Source: Lactifluus volemus
Lineage: Eukaryota; Basidiomycota; Agaricomycetes; Russulales; Russulaceae
Length of the DNA: 64,000 bases
Assembly (NCBI GenBank): GCA_022376515.1
Contig: WTXI01000204.1
Coordinates: forward strand, 1-64,000
Reading direction: 5' to 3'
Both the position numbers and the translations under genes were made by a program. This document shows, in pieces, positions 32,209-42,092 of the stretch (positions within the stretch are counted from its first letter, which is position 1; every line of letters starts with the position of its first letter). The notes beneath the pieces were generated by a model. It did no database searches, had not been told where the DNA came from, and saw only the letters and a program-made list of their open reading frames with translations.

Positions 32209-32556
32209 CATGCTGAACGTCATCGACCCTTGTGAACAAGGGGGATGGCTCCTGGGCACGCTCCAAGTATGAAGCCGCAAGGTGGATGCTTAGTAGTGCC
32301 CTGGGTAGGCAAACATATGGTGTCTTGATTACTCTTCTGAGTCCTTTTATCTCCTATATCCTGCCAACACCTTGTCCACATTCACCATACTGAATGTCAT
32401 CGACCCTTGTGAACAAGGAGAATGGCTCCTGGGCATGCTCCAAGTATGAAGCCGCAAGGTGGATGCTTAGTAGTGCCCTGGGTAGGCAAACATATGGTGT
32501 CTTAATTACTCTTTCAAGTCCTTTCATCTCCTATATCCTGCCAACACCTTGTCCAT
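32209..32556. repeat. 177-base tandem duplication
   Basis: Two adjacent copies, from CATGCTGAACGTCATCG and CATACTGAATGTCATCG, differ by scattered substitutions, nearly all transitions. Confidence 0.85.
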
Positions 32557-34468
32557 GTAGTGATCAACAAGGGTAACCGGTATCTTTATTGGTACCCTTA
32601 CCCTTACCCCAGTAAACCCTTATCCCAAGGCTGGGGTTGGGGATTGAGGCAGGGGTACACATACTGACCTGGAGGTTAGGGTTAGGGTCATGCCTCCTAT
32701 GAGGTAAGTGTGTGCCATTGTCTCCACTTACTGCTGTGCACTTCACTAAAACATCCATTTTCACCTCCTCTACCCTTCTGTTGTTCCTCTCACCTTCCTT
32801 CTGTGGGTGTGCTGCTGTGCCTCATCACAGCATCCATTTTTGCTGTAAGGACAGCCACGTAGCTGGCCTTGAAACCATTGTTTCATGCGCATTTCCCTCT
32901 CATTCTCACGATCCCTTAGATCTCCTTGTTCTTGCCAAGTTCTGTTCAATTTCTGGCATTCCTGACTTGCTGCAACCCTGTCTAATTGATGATCTGGGCC
33001 ACAAATGCTCTTGGCCATTGTAGGGTCAGCTTAGTGGCTGGCCCCAAAACCTCTGTCTACGCAACTCTGTATGCCCAACTCACGTTTCCTCTCATCTTGA
33101 TTTGTGCTGCCATGAAGCCGTATTTCTTGACTGCCTTAGATTTCGTTCTCGCCCAATTTTGATCTCGAATTGGGTCACAATCACCCTCAGCCACGAAGCG
33201 ACTACGCCTCGGCCATGCCCCCATCCTCTGCGGCCTCGCGTCATACGACATTTCTCTGTTTTTCTTTGTTCTCTTCTTGTCCCCCGTCTCTGCGTCTCCT
33301 GTTTCTGTGCTAGTTCGCCTCGTGTTTCCCTTTGTTCGCCTCGTTTGGCATCTTTTTCTCTTTTATGCTTAGTTTCGCTCCTTTCATCTTGGGCTGCATG
33401 CTGTGACTCGCGCCGCACCCATGTTCTAGGCTGATGGCCTATTGGCCTCTCAATGAGACCGTGAGCATCCTATGAAGCTTTCTGAGGGTGCACGTGACTT
33501 CAAAGGTTGTATTTTTAACTTCTTATCTTTTATGATTTAAACCCCATTCCCTTTGTTCCCCTGCAACTTTAGATGTTTCGCACCCTTTCCTTTCATCCTC
33601 ACCTCACTTCCAAGGTTTCTTACTTACTTCTTGTCCAATATTTTCGTGCCCGCTTACTTCACGTTTTACCTGCTACCCTGTTCTCGACGTGTTTTGCCCC
33701 CTTATAGATTATGGCTCAAATGTACATAAATATGACTTGGAAATGTACAAACGAGCCAGCAAATTGTCACCGCTCACCCTTGTTCTCGAAAATCGTTCTC
33801 GTCCACTTGCAAGTTTCTTCAAGTCTTTTAGCTTCATTCTCTCAAAATCTCGTCTCTTATCTTCAAAATCTTGCCTCCCTCATCACTTAGATCTCACAAC
33901 TTTGGGACTTCTACGCGTTTGTCTTCTACTTGCCGCCGCTCTTCCCCTTTCTCCCCTTTTTGCCCCTCTGATCCCTTTTCTCAACTATATTTGAACTCAC
34001 AAGCAAGGAGAGTTCCCCGCTTTCACCATGATACTGTATGACTACGCCTCGGCCATAGACCTGTCCTCTGCGGCCTTGCATTGCATGACATCCTTCTGTG
34101 TTTTTCTTTCTTTCCCTGTTTCTTTCATGTTTCGAGTTTCCCGTGCTCCCTGTTTCGTGCTAGATTGCCTTGTGTTCACTATTGTTCGCTCTATTTGATA
34201 TTTTCTCTCTTTTTGTGCTTAGTTCTTCTTCCTTTTATCTCAGGCTGCATGCTGTGCCTTGCGTCACGCCCACGTTCTAGGCTGATGGCCTATTGACCTC
34301 TCGAAGAGACTGCGAACATCCTGTGAAGCATTCTGAGGGTGCATGTGGTTTGGAAGGTTGTTTTTGATCTCCCTTTCCCTTTCATGACTTACTCCTCCAT
34401 TCCCCTTTGTTCTCCTATTACTTGTAGACCTTTTATCCCTTTCCTTTTATCCCAATCTCACTTCCAAT

Positions 34469-35243
34469 TAGTGTTTACAGGTCCAGTCCTATGGACCTCA
34501 AAAAGACTGGCAACCCAACACAACCCAACTGGAAGGGACTGGACTTTCAGTTGCAGTTGCCCTTATATTTGATCAGTCCAGTTGCCAGTTACCTTCTTTT
34601 TTAAATATTCGAAAACTGGTAAAAGACCGGTTGCAACCAGTTGCAACCGGTCTTTTTTATGGATGAGTGCGGGTTGCCTATGGGCTGAAATTTGTGGTCA
34701 AAACGAGCCCAAGAACAGCCCAAATGGTTCAGAAATAACTGAGATATGGCCAATTGATTGATTGAACCATATCTCAGTCATTTCTAAACCATTTGAGCCA
34801 TTCTTGGACTTGTTCTGACTATTCAATCTGTAGTTTACACCCTAGACTACTTATATACCAAAATACAAGGCAAGGGGATTGTAGATGCATCCCACAATCT
34901 TTTTCCTTACTGTGTGACTTCTCATTCCATTGCTCTTTTGCTCCCACATGCAGTTGTTCTCTGTGCCCCGCGGCCCCTGCATTCTTTTTTGACACCATAT
35001 ATAGCCTTCTTGTAGTCAAAAGACCGGTCCATCTGGTCTAAAGACCGGTTGCAATCAGTTGCCAACCGGTTTTTCAGAAAACCGGTTGCAACCGGTTGCC
35101 ATAGGGCAACCGGACTGGTATGGACCGGTCCTATACAGTCCAGTCCAGTTCTGGCTGTTCTATGAGGTGGTTGCAACCAGTTGCGGTTGCAGTTGCCCTA
35201 TTTTTGGGCAAAAAATCGGACTAGACCGGACTTTGAAACACTA
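34469..35243. mobile_element. hAT-type MITE, 775 bases, TSD cttccaat
   Basis: The 8-base TSD lies at 34461-34468 and 35244-35251. The ends are TAGTGTTTACAGGTCCAGTCC and TAGTGTTTCAAAGTCC (inverted). It has no coding capacity. Near both ends are palindromic blocks of ACCGGTTGCAACCGGT type. The middle has a hairpin (about 34716-34801) around CTGAGATATGG. The homologous repeat units at 31525 and 33605 show the uninterrupted TCACTTCCAA site. Confidence 0.92.
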
Positions 35244-35989
35244 CTTCCAATGTCTTATACTTACCTTCTCATTTGCTGTTTTTGTTCCTGGTTACTTTGT
35301 GACTTATCTGTTTTCCCATTCCAAATGTGTTCCTGATTTTAGACTACTGGCTTGAAATGTACATAAATATGACTTGCAAATTGTATAAATGAGCCAGTGA
35401 ATTGTCACTGGTCACCCTTGTTCTCAAAATTGTTCTCGTCTACCTCAAGTTCTCAAAGTCTCTCAAGCGTCTTTACTTTCTATTTTCCTTAAGATCTCAT
35501 CTTATCACCCTCCCCTTCGCTTAGACCTCCAGTCTATGGGGCTCCTATGCGTTCTACCTTCCTCTTGCCGCTGCTCTTCCCCTTTCTTCCCTTTTGCTCC
35601 TCTGATCCATGCCACACATGCGCCGCTGCACTTCACCACAGCAACCATTTCTGACTTCTCTGCTCTCCTGTTGTCTCCCTCACCCTCTTCCACACACGTG
35701 CTGCTCCACCTCATCAAAGTGTCCATTTCTGCTGCCTTCTCCTCCCCCTACTCCTCTGGCCTATACACGCCACTGCGCCTTGCCACAACATCTACTCCCA
35801 CCACCTCTGCTCTCCTGTTGACATCACCATTCTTTTCACCAATATCCCCCCACTATTTTTCACAGGCATCAATTTCAGGTGTCAGTAATCTGTAGTGATC
35901 AAGTAATTGACATAAATGAAAGGTATATGTAGTTAGTAGGGTAGAAGCCAATATGTACTGCTGATAAAAGTGTCTGATAGCCTTGGAGA

Positions 35990-38670
35990 TCAGCTAATAA
36001 CCAACCTCCCCATTTCTATGGCCTGCACATCAGCTTGAGCATACTGTTTGATCAAAACTGCCATCCCAATTTTAACACCAAGCCACTTCTCCAAGTCCTT
36101 ACAGGTCACAAGATCAGTTGCCAACTGGGTAATGCAAACAAATTCCCTTTTCACAAGTGACGCTGCAAGTGGCTCAAACTTAATGTGACCCCTGTTTTGT
36201 CCTGGATACACATCAAGGTATCGAAACCAGGTGGGAATATCTGGATAGTCAGAGGGGTTCTTTTCAGCCCTCAGAGTCAATGAATGAGAAAAAGGCATGC
36301 TAGGATGGATGATGGGAGGCTGGGGATATGGCATGAAGTACTTGTGAGGTTTTACGACTCAGCACGTGAAAGGAAAATGCTATTATTTTCTATCTAACCT
36401 GTGAGGTTTTACAACTACGACAATGGTAAGTCTTTAAGCTATCAGTAAGAGAAAAGGAGAGCTCACCTCAGTGCGTGAAAGGAAAACGCTGAGGGAAAAA
36501 AAGGTGCCGCGATAGCGACGAATTTAAGTCTCTCGTATCTTTGATTATCATGTGAAAGAAGGTGGGGCAGAATGTCCCAGAAAGCGTCCAAAGGGGAGAG
36601 AGAGTAGCCTAGAAAGGTATCAAGAGAAAGAAAAAGGCTATAGTAAAGGAGTGACGGCCATGATGCGTCAATGGTCCATGCGCAGCCGCTTTAGGGCTGG
36701 CTCAAGATCGTACTCTAACAGTACTGGCCCATGCCGCCCATCATGGTTTGGCTCATGTATGGCCCAGGAACTTGAGGAAGGGCGGTGGCAAAAGTCTGGG
36801 GCACAGGCCCAGGGTAGGCTGGGACTGCTGGGTAGCCCACTGGCATGCAGGTGGTAGCGGCTGCATTGGGTGTTATCAGAGCTATGCCATGTTCTGGGTA
36901 TACTTGGGGTGCTATTTGTAGCAGCACACTTGCAGCATGTGCACGTGGCCAAGCAATATTGAGATGTAAATTTTCAGGCTTCTCGTCAATAGTTGCATTG
37001 CCTCTGACCTGTGATTTAGTTAGCCATGGTATGAACTGATTGAGAATAGACAGTGGATGACTAACTATCTCCATTGCCCAGAGCCCAAGCTGGGTAAAGG
37101 TAAACTCATAACAGATGCTATTGGATTGTGGCGACTGCCAGCAAAAAGTCTCTTTGGTCTTCGAGTGAAGAAGACACTTCCAGCGCTGCTGCAGGTCTGC
37201 AACTGCTACCTTCTGTGACATCTGGGTATGAGTTGAGGGGTTAGACGAAGTGAGGCTGCTTGGCTGGGGCTTTGATGACGACCGCAAGGCCTTCTATATT
37301 TCAGCAGCGCTTTCAAAAAAGAGACATAGATGGAGTTACATACCTGCTTGTCCGCTGATGTGGCACCAGGACGGCTAGTGCTCTGACTTGAGCTCTGATC
37401 TGTATTAGAACCATCCTCAAAACAGATGGTTACTGGTCTGAGGTGACGAGATAATATTTTACCACTTGCAAGGCGCTGGGGGACAATCAGAAGATGCATA
37501 CGGTCTTGGAAAATCTTGAGTTCATCCATGCTGTGAATTGATGTCGCTGGAGTCTTCGGCTTGTCAGTATCAAGACGATATCAGAGTTTCAGGGACCCAG
37601 GATAACACCCAAGCTTTTCGCTGACAAGATCCCTCAACTGCTTGAAAGAAGTGAAAGACTTGATGGTAAAGGGGCAGTTACTGCCGTCTTGCTTTGTCAT
37701 GACAGTGAAGATTTCAAAATCTGTTTCAAAAAAGATTAGATGCCAGGAAATGTGAAAAAGGACAATGAATATAATACATACCACATGTGCTTGGATCATG
37801 GTCATAATCCTGAGGAGCAGCAGGAGCCTGAGAGTCAGGATGGCCTGGGGCATGATCAGCTGCACGGTGTTCAGTGCCCAACCTCACAGGCTTTGGGCGC
37901 ATTGGAGGGCTATTGGATGGTTGTATTGCTGGCCCTAGGACATCATTGTCATCTGTGTCAGATTCAAATTGAGTAGAGGCCAAGCCGAAGTCATCATCGT
38001 GTGATACATCAGAGGATGCCTGGGGTTGCATCCTTTCAAGGTCAATAAAGCTTTGGAATGAGATAATTGGATCGGGATCCTCAGTCAACTGCTCCTCAGC
38101 AATTGTTGGCAATGTGTAGTGATCTAAAGATGGGAGAAACTTGAGTAATCTGCATGGAAAAGTCACAATATGACTTGATGCACCTTGACCCTCAGATAGA
38201 CTTTCTCTGATCCTATCATGGCTCCGAAGGGTTGTAGACTGGTGGGCATACTCCGGGGCATTAGAAGGAAGACATGGAGAAGTGGATTTATGCGAGAATT
38301 GAGAGAATCGTGATGGCCGTCGAGAGATAGATGGATCTGGTGCCATGACACCAGCGATCTGTGTACATGAATGCTCCAGTCCAGCACTGATGCATTTCTG
38401 GCATGCAGAGGCAGCTTCTTTATATGTGCACTTGACCTTGCAACCTTTGCATTGTGTGCAAGCACCCCACTTGGGCAGCTTAGGTGTCTCCGAAGGATCT
38501 AAGGAAAAGGTTGCTCTATCCCAATACATATATGAGAACAGATTATAAACTTACCTGACTTTCATTTCTTGCCAACAGAACCAACAGAACCCTTTGGAGC
38601 ACTAGTTTTTGGTCATTTTCTCCCCATGGTCATGGCAAAAGGGTGAAAAAAAAAGTGCACATGTCACTCT
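35990..38670 (-). pseudogene. Cargo gene of the mariner: zinc-cluster, ubiquitin-like-type and SAM-like segments
   Basis: Minus-strand gene next to the right TIR. It opens with a Cys cluster ACTQCKGCKVKC ... CQKCISAGLEHSC (about 38395-38480), a Ser/Thr-rich region, then FTIKSFTSFKQLRDLVSEKL and SIHSMDELKIFQDRMHLLIV, which has the look of a PB1 or ubiquitin-like fold. After a Ser-rich linker comes LQQRWKCLLHSKTKETFCWQ and a Pro/Ala-rich stretch. A solo LTR (36343-36720) splits the gene between MGGMGQY and MPYPQPPIIHPS. The end holds a SAM-like segment, FEPLAASLVKREFVCITQLA then WLGVKIGMAVLIKQYAQADV. Upstream of an exon border near 38520, MGRK and GSVGSVGKK are each followed by TGA where CGA would fit; a start at 38529 could bypass them. 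Function unknown; domain names are by eye only. Confidence 0.55.
36343..36720 (-). mobile_element. Copia-type solo LTR, 378 bases, TSD gtact
   Basis: TSD gtact lies at 36338-36342 and 36721-36725. Its layout parallels the intact Copia LTR: TGTGAGGTTTTACGACTCAGC at the tip, repeated inward, CGCTGAGG, GGCTATAGTA, GATGCGTCAATGGTCC, CTTTAGGGCTGG and the end ACTCTAACA. It is a related but different family. It interrupts the cargo gene. Confidence 0.92.
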
Positions 38671-38708
38671 GAATCTGGTAACACAGTTACACCAAGCTCA
38701 GAAAATGA

Positions 38709-38891
38709 ATTTTTTTAATCCTCTCTTTTCCTTCCTCAGTCCATGATAGCTCTATACCACTGGTTCTTCCGATCACTTTGGTGCCCCTCTGAGCTTTATA
38801 TGTTGAGAATTCGGGGAGATATTCACATTTCAATTTTTATTTATTTAAAATTTTTTTTTTTTTGTTGTGACAACTCATATGCAAAATACAA
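38709..38891 (-). repeat. Right TIR of the mariner element
   Basis: Inverted copy of the left TIR. An A/T run near 38845-38870 differs in length from the partner. TA follows at 38892. Confidence 0.9.
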
Positions 38892-39248
38892 TAAAGGGGA
38901 GCATTGGGGAGGGTGGCGTGGCATGCTTGAACTTTGAAAGAGTCTCGAGCCTTGCAGGAGGAGGCCTTGGCCAAATGGCCTTCCTGATTGCAGTTGATGC
39001 ATTTTACTTAGCAGTCACACACTCCTGGACAGTGTGGGTCCTAGCAGATTTGCACTTGAGGGGGTGTTCTGAGGTGACATGGTTGTTGCTGCAGATGTAA
39101 CAGTGGACAGCATCTTTTGGAGGGGGCACTGTGGGGGCAGGTGGCCCAGTCTATGGCATCGCAGGCACTGCCTAAGCGGAGGCGAGGCTAACCATTTCTT
39201 AAAGGTGACAGCCCTCCTGAACATCGCCAGGGGGGTGAGCACCATTGC

Positions 39249-40185
39249 TGTCACGGTTCGCAGGGACCGTGGCTCGAAGTGAGCTGTGTTCAGGTTGGCT
39301 ATTTGCTGCGGCGAGTCGGACAAGACTAGCAACACCAAATAGTCGATTCTAGAACACGCAGGCAAGGTCCAGTAAGGAGTAGACTTAACTGTGCGAACTC
39401 TCAGTGTTCGTATCGCGTGAGGCGGTTAATACGGGCCGGCGCACGCGATGGTCGGAGTTACCATTCCTAAAGAGGATAGACGGTGGCAGATGGGTAAATG
39501 ACGATGTGTAGGTTCAACCACAACACGGGCACGAGTGTATTTAGAGGGAAAGGGGACCTTTGTCTCTATGGACACTCATGGGAGGTTGAACTAAGGTTTG
39601 TGCGAAATTAAGGGGGAGGAATTAGACAATCCTTCACCCTCGATTTCGTACAAGGTTCAGAGCGCCTGTGAGCTTATTTACGAGGCGTAAACAAGCAAAC
39701 AGATGTTCTGATTTGTGGTGCGAAGGTACCTTAACCAAAGGTACGAAGAGAGGATGAACAAGTAGAGGGAGAAGATGCGATGCGAGTGTGAGCAGGAGAC
39801 AATGAACTGCGATTCTAGATGAAGCTGAAGCTGGGGCTTTAGCTTGTCTATAGGGCCCTATTTATGCGTACAGAGGGCCAGCCAACTATCCTACAAAGGT
39901 CTCAGTAAAGTAGTGTAGTCAAGACTGTTGACTAAGGACCTGAGTCAGTTCTGATGACTCAAGAACTGACTCAGTGCATCTGACTCAAGATCTGAGTCAA
40001 GAATGCTGACTCAAGATTTGAGTCATGATCCCTGAGTCAAATACATGTCCAAAACGGTGACGCACAGCCCCTAGAAGCGAAACAGAAGGGGCTGGCCAAG
40101 GAAAGGGATCCTAGGTCACAACACAAGTCGAAAAACAGACAGAAAACAGTAAGAAATGGGCTGGACGGCCTGCATAACCGTAACA
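39249..40185 (-). mobile_element. Solo LTR of family A (A3), 937 bases, TSD attgc
   Basis: TSD attgc lies at 39244-39248 and 40186-40190. Same family as A1 and A2, reversed. It carries one segment near 39590-39760 that differs from the others. It interrupts LINE ORF1. Confidence 0.93.
39860..40039 (-). promoter_or_regulatory. LTR A3 promoter: eight TGACTCA/TGAGTCA sites and TATA box
   Basis: Eight perfect heptamers lie between 39941 and 40039, in the same arrangement as in A1 and A2. The TATA-like box (ATAAATA on the minus strand) is near 39861-39867. Confidence 0.65.
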
Positions 40186-42092
40186 ATTGCACAGGTGATC
40201 TCACCATTGAGATCATGAAATGTGAAAGACAGGCTTGAGTGTGGGGACATGAAGAGTTCAACCGTGCAAACTTATCTTGGTGGTTGCACGATCATCAGAT
40301 CTGCACAGATTGGGTTACATGTGAGCTCTTCAAGGAGTTTTGCTTCCCCATAGGGGCAGTTGCCATTGTCCAGGTCAGAGGTCAGGACCCCGTTAAACGT
40401 GACACGGGACCACCTGGAGCAGGGAATCAGGACTGCCTCCAGAAAAGGCTGAAGTATGATCTCTGATGCACCAAGGATGCTGCTGAATGGGGTGGTGTCT
40501 GTAAAGGTGAAGACAAAGTTGTCAGTGTATGTTGCCCAGCAGCCAGAGAGAAGAACGAGAGAGGATTTAGCTATGTTAAGGGCCATGCAGACCTGGCAGG
40601 TGATGTCCACTGGGTCACGCTGGTCTTGGGATTAGTGAGAAGGGCCCTCCTCTGTTGGCTTTCTTTGGACTGTGACTTCAGTGTGAAGGGTGGCCAGGTT
40701 CTGGGGAGAGGGGGCGCCAGTTTGGTCTGGGCCTGCTTCTTGGCCAGGGCCTGATTCTTGTTATGGTGGGTAACCTGGGCCCACAATGCCTCCTGAGTGG
40801 GCGAGGTGATGGTCTCTAGTTGTGTAACAGAGGGGGGGCAGGGGGCTGTCTCACAGGTGGGTGGGTGACTTGGGCAGGCAGTTAGAGGGGGGGGTTGATA
40901 AGAGGGGTTCTCCAGGCATTTCAAGCATTCAACAATATTGGACAGAATAGATTTGAGGTCAAAGGGTGGATTGGACTCCCCCAGGGCAGGGGGAGAGCTT
41001 GCTCAGTTTAGCGCAGGGGGTGCTGCAGGGAGGTTGGCAGGACCCACCTTAGTTTGCACTTTGACAGATCTAATCATGAGAATGACATTGCGTTTTCTCT
41101 CACAGTATGCAGCAATCTTCTGTTTGATTTGTGCATCAGCATCCTTAGTTAATTCAACCAGACACTTGCCGTGGTAATCTTCACAGTCAGAGACTGTGCA
41201 CCTCTCCATCTCTTTTTGCATGGTAGCAACGCAGGCTGTGTAGAAGTGCTCTGCATCTACCCAGAGGTCAACTCTTAGAGCATTCTTTCTCTTCGCAATT
41301 TTGTCTTGGGCCCAAATCTTGACTTCTTTGTCTATGTTATCCATCATGGCATTGAGGGTGTGGCCCATGACCACTGCACAGGAGCGGTTCACAGCCATGA
41401 GGAAGTTCCAATAGTCTGCCTCTATGAGGAGAATGTCTGCGTTGGGGTTGGTGCGATGGGCACAGTGGTGGCAGATTAGTGGGGGGTCTAGGGTTGAGGT
41501 AGGGAAGACCTTAGCAAGGTGGTTGATGTTCATTTGCATGTGCTGGATGGTCTCCCAGTCCTCCTGTTTAAGGAGTTTCTGGAACTCCTCCGGGTTGAAG
41601 GTGGAGTTCGGTGGGGCTGCCGCGTGCATGGCCCAAATCCTGTGGATGATGTACTCAATCAGGTCTGATGTAGCCCTGACCCAACCTGAGGGGGAAAGGG
41701 CAGTGCCAGGCCAAAGCCCACTTAGATGATGCTGGTGACATTGTGGTAGTGTTCAACAAACTGCTGGTGAGAAGTGTTTGCTATGGACACGTCCAGATCT
41801 TCCCTCTGAAATAGTTGTCAGCAGTGGGGTAGGTTCGGGAGAGGGGCACGAAGGAAGGTGTCTAGCAGCAGGTCCAGGTCTGGGCCCATATGGGGGTCTG
41901 GTGCTGGCATTGGGCTTAAAGGAGGGCAGGGGGGAATGCTGAGGCAGGTCACAAGAGAAACCAGGCATTTTCTGACTCTAGAGAGTTTTCGGGATGTATT
42001 AACTTTCACTAAACATTAGCTACCATTGCCAGCTGGTGTTCAAGGCCAGGTGGTGGGGGTTGCCAGAAAAGGAAGGTGTCATGGGAAGTCTT

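Larger units (their letters stand above)
30881..35900. repeat. Three diverged kilobase-scale repeat units, pyrimidine-rich on the plus strand
   Basis: Units at about 30881-31905, 32844-34020 and 34035-35480 share, in order, TAGGGTCAGCTTAGYGGCTG (first two), GACTACGCCTCGGCCAT, the GTGAGCATCC/CGAACATCC block, TCACTTCCAA and ATGTACATAAATA followed by ACGAGCCAGC. A fragment of the last block recurs near 32010-32060. No coding frame is conserved between units, which argues for noncoding repeats. The third unit carries the MITE. Sequence after 35480 is more T/C-rich simple sequence. Confidence 0.7.
29223..38891 (+). mobile_element. 9.7-kb Tc1/mariner-type element with long TIRs, second gene and repeats
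   Basis: TA at 29221-29222 and 38892-38893 flanks inverted ends beginning TTGTATTTTGCATATGAG. About 180 bases at each end are inverted copies of each other (see TIR entries). LINE sequence continues on both sides (ORF1 end right, endonuclease start left), so the whole 9669 bases arrived or grew as one insertion. The transposase is at the left, a minus-strand gene at the right and about 5 kb of pyrimidine-rich repeats between. Typical Tc1/mariner elements are 1-3 kb, so this is exceptionally long even without the later MITE and LTR. Confidence 0.85.
38894..42020 (-). pseudogene. LINE ORF1: RNA-binding protein with CCHC knuckles, split by solo LTR A3
   Basis: Read from right to left: a Pro-rich N-terminus, FNPEEFQKLLKQEDWETIQH, ICHHCAHRTNPNADILLIEA, DYWNFLMAVNRSCAVVMGHT and IDKEVKIWAQDKIAKRKNAL (41003-41629). 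A Pro-rich linker follows, then WATYTDNFVFTFTDTTPFSS, ILQPFLEAVLIPCSRWSRVT and the zinc region CLRCHRLGHLPPQC, CYICSNNHVTSEHPLKC, CINCNQEGHLAKASSC (39185-38935). The last knuckle is just before the mariner. ORF1 proteins of this layout form the LINE ribonucleoprotein. Stops and frame changes occur near 40990, 40635 and 39080. Confidence 0.8.
19466..42078 (-). mobile_element. Full-length LINE (Tad1/I-like) carrying three nested insertions
   Basis: On the minus strand the 5' end is at about 42078 and the poly(A) tail shows as 15 T at 19464-19478. The 14-base TSD tcatgggaagtctt flanks it. Removing the Copia (21598-27256), the mariner (29223-38891) and the solo LTR (39249-40185) leaves about 6.3 kb with ORF1 (knuckle protein), then endonuclease, RT and RNase H in ORF2. 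Clade placement (Tad1/I-like, because of the RNase H and C-terminal finger) is inference. Confidence 0.88.

Noticed and set aside
32590..32700. Telomere-like CCCTTACCCTTACCCC and GGTTAGGGTTAGGG
   Set aside because: Only two or three repeat units in each direction, deep inside the mariner cargo; not a telomere or a convincing interstitial telomere.
38395..38480. Classic Zn2Cys6 transcription factor
   Set aside because: Cys spacing (CxxCxxCxxxC ... CxxC ... C) is only partly similar to the fungal Zn2Cys6 motif and no middle homology region is seen, so I call it only a Cys cluster.
29223..38891. The two mariner TIRs as two separate truncated insertions
   Set aside because: LINE coding continues on both outer sides with a single TA duplication, which fits one insertion better.
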